Below the pieces are notes generated by a model that did no database searches, was not told the origin of the DNA, and saw only the letters and a program-made list of their open reading frames with translations. The translations under genes and the position numbers were made by a program. Shown here one piece after another: positions 5,796-11,035 of a DNA stretch of 11,035 bases. Source of the DNA: an uncultured Odoribacter sp. (GTDB taxonomy: Bacteria; Bacteroidota; Bacteroidia; Bacteroidales; Marinifilaceae); NCBI GenBank assembly GCA_905204385.1, contig CAJKZL010000067.1:1-11035 (forward strand), in the 5' to 3' direction. The first letter of the stretch is position 1. The number at the start of each line of letters is the position of its first letter.

Positions 5796-5803
5796 TAACT
5801 TTG
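5796..5803 (+). promoter_or_regulatory. -7 element of the lacI-family gene
   Basis: TAACTTTG matches TAnnTTTG. The -33 position carries only a T-rich stretch. The predicted start is about 5809, leaving a leader of about 39 nt to the ATG at 5848. Confidence 0.6.
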
Positions 5804-5847
5804 TGACTTGCTGAAGCGTTTAACTCTCAGTGATATAGTCTATTTTT

Positions 5848-6858
5848 ATGTTATATGCAACCTCTCTCAAAGAACTGGCCCGGTTGCTGAACCTGGCACC
5901 TTCCACAGTTTCCAAAGCTCTGAAAGGACATCCTGATATTAGTGAGGCCACCCAGAACAGAGTCAGGGAAATGGCAAAGAAGGTCCACTATCGGCCCAGT
6001 GCCTTGGCGAAAGGATTAAGAGATCGGCGATCCTACCTGATAGCTTTGATCGTACCTACTTTGAACGATTATTTTTATGTACAGGTGCTTCGCGGAATAT
6101 TGAAGGGGGCCTATGCACGGGAGTATAAAATGATTGTTTTCGAGACGCATGAACAATTTGACAGAGAAGCGGAAATCTGTTTTTCGCTGCCCAAATCCGG
6201 AGTGGATGGCTTACTGATCGCTCCTTCCAAAACAACGCAGGATGTCCGTCCCTTAAAGGCTTTGAAACAAAACGGTTTGCCCTTTGTTTTTTTCGACCGT
6301 ATCCTGGGGAATATCGATGCCGACCGCGTTTTGGGAGACGATTTCCAGGGTGCTTATCAGGTGGTGAGTCACTTGATAGTCAGTGGATGCAAACATATTG
6401 CAATGTTTTCTTCTTCCCAGCATTGGATATGGGCCCAGAAAAGACAATTAGGCTATATGCAATCTTTACAGGATCATCATATCACTGTCGACCGTCAACT
6501 GATAGTGGAAGTGGACAAAATGGCGGAAGTCAGGCCGTTAGTGAACGACTTGATCTCCCGGCATGACATCGACGGAATATTCGCTTGCCAGGATAGGATG
6601 GCCATCGAAGTGATGGACGAGTTGCAAAAGAAAGGTTTTCCGATACCCGGAAATGTCGCTGTTTGCGGTTTTGGCAACGATCCGTCCGCCAGAATCGTCT
6701 CTCCCGCCCTGACTACGGTGGACCGGAAGGGATTAGAAATGGGAAAAATAGCCGTCGATCTGTTGATCGATCGGATAGAAAACCAGGGTAAAAAAGATAC
6801 TCGGACCGTGTTATTAAAAAATGAATTGATTATCAGGGATTCATCTCTTGTTTATTGA
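5848..6858 (+). CDS. LacI-family transcriptional regulator
   Basis: The 336-residue protein has the N-terminal LacI helix-turn-helix at residues 6-25 (S-L-K-E-L-A-R-L-L-N-L-A-P-S-T-V-S-K-A-L) and the hinge helix Y-R-P-S-A-L-A-K-G-L at 48-57. A periplasmic-binding-protein-like sensor domain starts near residue 62 and includes V-D-G-L-L-I-A-P, D-G-I-F-A-C-Q-D and the C-terminal S-P-A-L-T-T-V-D. The length is typical. Such proteins bind a sugar or other small ligand and control catabolic genes. No transporter or enzyme gene adjoins it here, so the ligand and targets are unknown. A perfect CG-centred palindrome overlaps its own promoter and suggests negative autoregulation. Confidence 0.92.
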   Translation: MLYATSLKELARLLNLAPSTVSKALKGHPDISEATQNRVREMAKKVHYRPSALAKGLRDRRSYLIALIVPTLNDYFYVQVLRGILKGAYAREYKMIVFETHEQFDREAEICFSLPKSGVDGLLIAPSKTTQDVRPLKALKQNGLPFVFFDRILGNIDADRVLGDDFQGAYQVVSHLIVSGCKHIAMFSSSQHWIWAQKRQLGYMQSLQDHHITVDRQLIVEVDKMAEVRPLVNDLISRHDIDGIFACQDRMAIEVMDELQKKGFPIPGNVAVCGFGNDPSARIVSPALTTVDRKGLEMGKIAVDLLIDRIENQGKKDTRTVLLKNELIIRDSSLVY

Positions 6859-6873
6859 GTCGGAACAATAAAC
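6850..6873 (+). terminator. weak hairpin at the lacI stop codon
   Basis: GTTTATTG (6850-6857) and CAATAAAC (6866-6873) form a perfect but AT-rich 8-bp stem that includes the stop codon region. Only scattered Ts follow, so termination here is doubtful. Confidence 0.25.
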
Positions 6874-6970
6874 GGATAGAAAGTTTTGCTTTAAAATCTT
6901 ATGGAAAAGACTAGGTAGTGATGCAAAAAAAGAGATTTCTTATTATTTTTGAAAAAAACATGTAAAAATT

Positions 6971-7001
6971 TTTGGTAGAATCAAAATAAGCTATACTTTT
7001 G
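6971..7001 (+). promoter_or_regulatory. Bacteroidota promoter of tRNA-Val
   Basis: TTTG (6971-6974), 19 bases and TACTTTTG (6994-7001) give a full match to the phylum's promoter consensus. The predicted start is about 7008, about 18 nt before the mature tRNA. Confidence 0.8.
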
Positions 7002-7025
7002 TATCCGCAATCGAATAGATCGCAA

Positions 7026-7100
7026 GGGTTCTTAGCTCAGTTGGTTCAGAGCATCTGGTTTACACCCAGAGGGTCGGGGGTTCGACTCCCTCAGGACCCA
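7026..7100 (+). tRNA. tRNA-Val (anticodon TAC)
   Basis: The acceptor arm GGGTTCT pairs with AGGACCC. The D arm GCTC/GAGC, the anticodon stem TCTGG/CCAGA with loop TTTACAC, and the T arm GGGGG-TTCGACT-CCCTC fold in the standard way. The anticodon TAC reads GTA (valine). The discriminator is A at 7100. CCA is not encoded (CTCC follows). It is a single-gene unit with its own promoter and terminator. Confidence 0.95.
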
Positions 7101-7104
7101 CTCC

Positions 7105-7134
7105 AAGGAAGTCTCACACAGACTTCCTTTTTTT
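7105..7134 (+). terminator. Rho-independent terminator of tRNA-Val
   Basis: AAGGAAGTCT (7105-7114), loop CACAC and AGACTTCCTT (7120-7129) form a perfect 10-bp stem followed by further Ts through 7134. It begins 4 bp after the tRNA. Confidence 0.9.
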
Positions 7135-7220
7135 ATGCCTAGCCTTTGCTCCTCTCCCTCTGAACGGAGGAAACCGGGATGGGCTGTAATTTATGAGGGG
7201 ACGCCGTGTTCTCGACTACA

Positions 7221-7964
7221 TTATTCGTTTTTTAAAGTATCCATTTCATTTATATCCAATAAGCGGAAATAACAATTATCCTGTTTTTGCCAGGCGCTAC
7301 GGTGAAAATGACCGTACCACCATTGCCGTACGGGATGTCCGAGTTTTTTCAGCTCATGCCAGACGGCATCCATGGTTTTACGCTCGTTTTCCAGGTCGCT
7401 GTCTAAAGCCGGATCCTGAGACAGCCAACTTTGGATGCCGTCTTTCGTATGGGGAGGACAAAAGGAAGGGCCGCTATGGCTGATAACGGTATCGATTTTT
7501 AGTTTCGAAGCCGAGATTTCTTTTATCATTTTGGGATTGAAGACCGGAGCTTCGCCGGGCCAATATAAAAAACCGGCATTTTTATCCTGTTTCCGGTGGG
7601 TCCGGTCGATGCTGATGGCTCCGCCTATACAAAGTATATTGTGATGAGCAGTACGGACAATAGAATAATCCGGAATACAAACGGCTCTTTTTTTATTGAA
7701 AGAAAGACCGTCGAAATAAACCGGATCATCATGATTTCCGCGGATAAATATAACGGCATTGTTTTTCTTGTTCAGATTCCGTCCCATTTTCGAGGCATAC
7801 AATTGTTCGTAAAAGTGGGGACGGTTGAATCCGAAGCCGCAGTCCCCGGCAACGATGAATAAGGTGTTTTCTGCGTGGATATTTCCGTATATCACTTCAA
7901 AATGTCCGTGGATGTCCCCGCAAACCATGACCTGTTCATAGGAGGTGAAATCGTAAATGTTCAT
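7221..7964 (-). CDS. calcineurin-like metallophosphoesterase
   Basis: Counted from the ATG at 7964 the protein has 247 residues. The metal-binding motifs of the family appear in order: G-D-I-H-G-H (16-21; D17, H19), G-D-C-G-F-G (40-45; D41), R-G-N-H-D-D (75-80; N77, H78), I-S-H-S-G-P and, near the C-terminus, Y-G-H-F-H. It should be a two-metal cytoplasmic phosphatase or phosphodiesterase; the substrate cannot be told. Other in-frame starts are ATG at 8000 (259 aa) and TTG at 8039 (272 aa). I prefer 7964 because the fold begins at the D-I-H-G strand, but 8000 is possible. It is on the same strand as the oxidoreductase upstream, 215-250 bp away, and convergent with tRNA-Val. Confidence 0.85.
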   Translation of the reverse strand: MNIYDFTSYEQVMVCGDIHGHFEVIYGNIHAENTLFIVAGDCGFGFNRPHFYEQLYASKMGRNLNKKNNAVIFIRGNHDDPVYFDGLSFNKKRAVCIPDYSIVRTAHHNILCIGGAISIDRTHRKQDKNAGFLYWPGEAPVFNPKMIKEISASKLKIDTVISHSGPSFCPPHTKDGIQSWLSQDPALDSDLENERKTMDAVWHELKKLGHPVRQWWYGHFHRSAWQKQDNCYFRLLDINEMDTLKNE

Positions 7965-8165
7965 AGTCGTAACTTTCCCTGTAAATTTACGGATTTTCAT
8001 TGTATCGGCGAAACGTTTGAAGCGGGAATCTTTCCGCAAGGCGGCCTGTTTCTTACTGTCGGAAAAGCTATTATTCGTGATGCTCCGACAAATGAATCGG
8101 TTCCGTTAATGGCTGGCCATGCATACCATAAAAAGGAAGAAAGCATATAACCCTCCGGGCTGCCA

Positions 8166-8189
8166 ATCTTTTCATCGGGAGCAAAAGAT
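8166..8189 (-). other. weak hairpin after the oxidoreductase gene
   Basis: ATCTTTT (8166-8172) and AAAAGAT (8183-8189) form a 7-bp stem with a 10-nt loop, 27 bp past the oxidoreductase stop. There is no T-run outside the stem, so it is at best a weak terminator. Confidence 0.25.
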
Positions 8190-8215
8190 CCGGCTGAATG
8201 AGATGGCGGGTACGC

Positions 8216-9223
8216 TCAATTATTTTTAGCAAAAGGAAAGTCTGCCGGATAAATTACTCCCAGTTGGCGACGTACTTCGTCGATGATTTCGAGCGTAATC
8301 AGGGAATTGGTATGGCTATTTATAACAGATTCAGATTGTTGATTTTCAATCAGATTAATAAATTCCGCCAGTTCGTAGTAGTATTCATTGTGAACTGCCG
8401 GTAAAGAAAGTTGTTCGGGTTCTCCCCCTTTAGGGGTAAAGTTGACCTGCCGGATGGAATGGATCCGGTCGAGCGTAAAAGTGCTCGTTTCTCCCTGAAT
8501 TTCCGCAGGAAGAAAAGAATCGGCAATTTTGGAATAAAGAACAGTGGCATTCATCTTTTCATATTTGAAATTCACGGCTCCCTGTCCGTCGACTCCGGTG
8601 AAGAGTTTAAGTCCGTTCGCACTGATTTCCAGCGGACGGCCGAAAAGGACCACCATGGGATAAACGGTATAAATTCCCAGGTCCATCATCGCCCCGTTCG
8701 AAAGTTCAGGTTTAAAGGCGTTCAGTACAATGCCTTCCTTTAATTTGTCGTAACGGGAGGAATATTGGCAATAGCAGGCGAAATACCGACGGATGCGGCC
8801 AGCTCGGGAAAGGTTTTCCTGAACGACTCTGAAATTCGGGGTCAGGGTGGGCTTCATCGCTTCCATCAGGGTCACCTTATGCCGCCGCGATGTTTCGATC
8901 ATGCTCCGGGCTTCGGCAGCATTAGAGGCCAAGGGTTTCTCGCAGAGTACGTGTTTCCCGTGGTTCATAAACAGTATGCTTTGAGTGGCATGACGCGCAT
9001 TGGGGGATGCGATGTTGACGGCATCGATGAGCGGGCTGCGGGCCATCTCTTCCAGGGAAGTGAACACAGTAGGAATGGAATGCCTGAGTGCGAATGCTTC
9101 CCCCGTTTCACGTCGGCGCGAATACACGGCACTAGCTTCGAAGCGGGGCTCTTCCCGGGCTGCTTCGAGTATCCAGTCGGCAATAAAGTTGGTGCCTACT
9201 ATGCCAAAGCGTATCTTTTTCAT
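8216..9223 (-). CDS. Gfo/Idh/MocA-family NAD(P)-dependent oxidoreductase
   Basis: The 335-residue protein starts M-K-K-I-R-F-G-I-V-G-T-N-F-I-A at the ATG at 9223. It has an N-terminal Rossmann domain (I-V-G at 8-10), the family hallmark C-E-K-P at 94-97 (K96 is the expected catalytic/nicotinamide-site lysine), and the C-terminal domain with G-A-M-M-D-L-G-I-Y-T-V-Y-P. Family members oxidise or reduce sugars, inositols or related compounds; the substrate cannot be inferred. The frame stays open upstream to 9352, but that part overlaps the xth gene and lies before the Rossmann strand, so it is not coding. It starts 11 bp after the xth stop, with AGG in the gap, so the two are probably one operon. 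Confidence 0.92.
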   Translation of the reverse strand: MKKIRFGIVGTNFIADWILEAAREEPRFEASAVYSRRRETGEAFALRHSIPTVFTSLEEMARSPLIDAVNIASPNARHATQSILFMNHGKHVLCEKPLASNAAEARSMIETSRRHKVTLMEAMKPTLTPNFRVVQENLSRAGRIRRYFACYCQYSSRYDKLKEGIVLNAFKPELSNGAMMDLGIYTVYPMVVLFGRPLEISANGLKLFTGVDGQGAVNFKYEKMNATVLYSKIADSFLPAEIQGETSTFTLDRIHSIRQVNFTPKGGEPEQLSLPAVHNEYYYELAEFINLIENQQSESVINSHTNSLITLEIIDEVRRQLGVIYPADFPFAKNN

Positions 9224-9234
9224 ACGACCTGGGG

Positions 9235-9999
9235 TTAGCTGAGTTCGACAACTGCCGGACAATGGTCGGAATGTTTTACGTGTGGCAGAATACCGGCGCT
9301 TTTCAATAAGGGCAGGACTTCCGGAGTGGCCATGCAATAGTCGATGCGCCATCCTTTATTGTTGTTGCGGGCATTGGCCCGAAAACTCCACCAGGTATAC
9401 CGATGCGCTTCCTCGGGATGGAAATAACGGAAGGTGTCGGTGAACCCCGAATCTAAAAACAGGCTCATCCATTCGCGTTCTTCCGGCAGGAAACCACTGT
9501 TGTTTGCATTCCGCACAGGGTCGTGGATGTCTATCGGACGATGACAAATGTTATAATCGCCGCAAAGAATCAACTTCGGACGTTTTTTGCTCAATTCCAT
9601 TACATAATGGCGGAAGTCTTCCAGCCATTGCATTTTGAAAGCCTGGCGTTCGTCCCCGGTGGTACCGGAAGGATGATAAACGCTGACCACGGACAGATCG
9701 CCAAAATCGGCTCTCAGGAACCGGCCTTCCCGGTCGTATACCGGGAGTCCCATGCCATATTCCACATGGTCCGGAATGAGTTTCGTCAGAATGGCGACTC
9801 CGCTATAGCCTTTCTTTTCAGCAGAAAAGAAATAAGAATGATAGCCCAATGTTTCCAGTTCGAGGGTAGGAATCTGATCCGGTTGAGCTTTAGTCTCCTG
9901 CAAACAGACGATGTCCGGTTGCTCTTCGGCCAGCCAGTCGGTGAAACCTTTCGATAAAGCGCTGCGCAAGCCGTTGACATTATAGGTGATGATTTTCAT
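9235..9999 (-). CDS. xth: exodeoxyribonuclease III (AP endonuclease)
   Basis: The 254-residue enzyme of the exonuclease III/EEP family carries the complete active site: N7 in T-Y-N-V-N-G-L-R, E35 in L-Q-E-T-K, Y108 in V-Y-H-P, D148 and N150 in G-D-Y-N, D220 in G-W-R-I-D-Y, and D245-H246 in S-D-H-C-P. It nicks DNA at abasic sites and removes blocked 3' ends in base-excision repair, including damage caused by oxidation. Length and start agree with the family. A -7 box lies about 48 bp upstream. The Gfo/Idh/MocA oxidoreductase follows after 11 bp. The second oxidative-damage locus in the window, ahpCF, is 5 kb away and separate. Confidence 0.96.
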   Translation of the reverse strand: MKIITYNVNGLRSALSKGFTDWLAEEQPDIVCLQETKAQPDQIPTLELETLGYHSYFFSAEKKGYSGVAILTKLIPDHVEYGMGLPVYDREGRFLRADFGDLSVVSVYHPSGTTGDERQAFKMQWLEDFRHYVMELSKKRPKLILCGDYNICHRPIDIHDPVRNANNSGFLPEEREWMSLFLDSGFTDTFRYFHPEEAHRYTWWSFRANARNNNKGWRIDYCMATPEVLPLLKSAGILPHVKHSDHCPAVVELS

Positions 10000-10046
10000 G
10001 ATCTTGTTTTTGTGCAGCTAAAAGTAGGTAAATTTTGAACGAAGTC

Positions 10047-10054
10047 CAAAAATA
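10047..10054 (-). promoter_or_regulatory. -7 element upstream of xth
   Basis: TATTTTTG on the minus strand matches TAnnTTTG. The predicted start is about 10041, giving a leader of about 42 nt to the ATG at 9999. No clear -33 TTTG is seen. Confidence 0.4.
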
Positions 10055-10134
10055 GAAGTAAAATGAGAAGGTTGTAGGTTATGGAGGGAAAACTGTCACT
10101 TTTTTACTGGGGTAAATTTTTTGTATTTTGTTTT

Positions 10135-10722
10135 TTAATCGTCGGGCTGTATATCTTTTAACAATGCCGGTAGAAATTTTCTTCCGTTTATACCGAGCCA
10201 ATTGGAATATAAATTGATTGATTGTTTGGGGTAAAAGTGCTTAGAACCGTCAGTTTTTTTCATAATGGGCATATATTGAAGGTTTTCTAATTTTATTCTT
10301 ATTCTTTTGATATTTTTTAAAGTTTTTGATGAGAGGGGTAAAACACCGTTCCCGCCGTTTGAGTCTATGAATTCAAACAAGGGTAACTTAGCTCGATATT
10401 CTGAAGATGGATCTATAGATATGTGATATTTACCTTCATAATTGAAAAAAGGTTTTCTATTTGTCATATATTCTGATTTTCCGGTTACATCATAGATCAC
10501 TTTGAAATATGAGCATCGCAGGTAGCTAAGATATCCATCTCCTCCATAAACCACAAATATATTCAAGCTATCATTGTGATTTTTCAATCTTGCTAAAAAA
10601 TAAGATTTTCTGTCTATTTTGCCGGAAGGCTTTACCAGTTCCAGAGAAAGAGTCAAATTTTCTTGTCCGAAGCATGATGAAATACACCCTATTAATATTA
10701 AGAATATAAATATGCGTTTCAT
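10135..10722 (-). CDS. exported protein of unknown function
   Basis: The 195-residue protein begins with a clear signal sequence: M-K-R, a hydrophobic core to about residue 13, then C-I-S-S-C-F-G-Q-E. Either C17 is acylated (lipobox-like I-S-S-C), or signal peptidase I cuts before Q20, a common pattern in Bacteroidota. The mature part has alternating hydrophobic and charged residues suggestive of beta structure, with many Lys and Tyr. I recognise no family. It is more AT-rich than xth downstream. It lies about 134 bp upstream of xth and 135 bp downstream of the GH92 tail, on the same strand as both. I see no promoter match of its own. Confidence 0.7.
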   Translation of the reverse strand: MKRIFIFLILIGCISSCFGQENLTLSLELVKPSGKIDRKSYFLARLKNHNDSLNIFVVYGGDGYLSYLRCSYFKVIYDVTGKSEYMTNRKPFFNYEGKYHISIDPSSEYRAKLPLFEFIDSNGGNGVLPLSSKTLKNIKRIRIKLENLQYMPIMKKTDGSKHFYPKQSINLYSNWLGINGRKFLPALLKDIQPDD

Positions 10723-10856
10723 CGTTTTATTTGTTTGGTTTCCGAGGATGAAAACTATATCATACTATAAATAAAGTTTTTATTCTCTGCAGATGAAAAA
10801 TACCATCTAATTTTTCAATGTCGTGATCTAATTGCCGAAACTTATCCGCCAGAATT

Positions 10857-11035
10857 TTAATATGTCGATAATTCTTTTGAGAAAGAATAGGGTACTGCAT
10901 TTTCTGTAGTGCCGCGGACTTTGTTGGGGTAAGATTTCATGTCGAAATCAAGAGTCCCGCCTCGAAACAGATCTTTCCGGGTGATGTAATTCTTGTCGTA
11001 TTTTTTGCCGTTGAGCCTGACGTTATCTACATATA
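10857..11035 (-). CDS. GH92 alpha-mannosidase, C-terminal fragment (5' part beyond window)
   Basis: The frame enters from the right edge and reads 58 residues to a TAA at 10859-10857. It contains V-R-L-N-G-K-K-Y, N-Y-I-T-R-K-D-L, G-G-T-L-D-F-D-M and S-Y-P-N-K, then ends near P-Y-S-F-S. This order (LNGK, ITH/R-D-hydrophobic, GGTL-F-M, PN, PYS) is the usual C-terminal end of family 92 glycoside hydrolases. These are calcium-dependent alpha-mannosidases that trim N-glycans and mannans in the periplasm or at the surface of gut Bacteroidota. The call rests on this short segment only; the catalytic residues lie outside the window. Confidence 0.7.
   Translation of the reverse strand, partial: YVDNVRLNGKKYDKNYITRKDLFRGGTLDFDMKSYPNKVRGTTENAVPYSFSKELSTY

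Noticed and set aside
7193..7483. Plus-strand 96-codon frame antisense to the metallophosphoesterase
   Set aside because: It covers the conserved C-terminal coding region of the phosphoesterase on the opposite strand and shows no motif.
9224..9352. Upstream extension of the oxidoreductase frame to 9352
   Set aside because: It overlaps the xth coding sequence and precedes the Rossmann-fold start, and its composition is that of an out-of-frame shadow.
1..11035. CRISPR array, insertion sequence, prophage or toxin-antitoxin pair
   Set aside because: No regularly spaced repeats, transposase, integrase or phage structural genes are visible, and the small ORFs do not form a recognisable toxin-antitoxin pair.

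Overview
The window reads as chromosomal DNA of a member of the Bacteroidales (phylum Bacteroidota). The evidence is the set of protein families (the GRAFEYRKARK-type YebC, a gut-type GH92 mannosidase tail, a 21-residue leucine-rich-repeat protein), the general lack of Shine-Dalgarno sequences, and repeated matches to the phylum's own promoter pattern (TTTG, about 20 bases, TAnnTTTG). I cannot assign a genus from this window.

Layout: 1-840 is AT-rich accessory-looking DNA with a lipoprotein cut by the window edge and a small membrane protein, both on the minus strand. It abuts the 3' end of a minus-strand tRNA-Lys(CTT) gene, which has its own promoter and leader hairpin and lies just downstream of yebC. 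A hotdog-fold thioesterase follows, also minus. It is divergent from the ahpC-ahpF peroxide-detoxification operon on the plus strand. Convergent to ahpF is a cytoplasmic leucine-rich-repeat protein, with one shared hairpin terminator between them. The gap of about 570 bp after it holds the most interesting object: a promoter, a block of nested complementary segments and a run of six Ts, all on the minus strand. Together they look like an unannotated structured RNA of about 195 nt, ending 20 bp before the LRR start codon. Next come a LacI-family regulator on the plus strand with a perfect palindromic operator inside its promoter, and a plus-strand tRNA-Val(TAC) with a near-ideal promoter and terminator.

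From 7221 to the end all genes lie on the minus strand. In transcription order they are the tail of a GH92 alpha-mannosidase (cut by the window edge), an exported protein of unknown function, exodeoxyribonuclease III (xth), a Gfo/Idh/MocA oxidoreductase 11 bp behind it, and a calcineurin-like metallophosphoesterase.

How the genes relate: AhpC reduces peroxides and AhpF re-reduces AhpC with NADH. Exonuclease III repairs oxidised DNA, so the window contains two separate oxidative-stress functions, but they do not form one operon. The remaining genes look like ordinary housekeeping or stand-alone loci. Beyond ahpCF and xth-oxidoreductase I see no multi-gene system. The novel signals are RNA- or DNA-level structures: the candidate ncRNA, a very strong hairpin at the start of ahpF, the operator-like dyads at ahpC and lacI, and the leader hairpin of tRNA-Lys.
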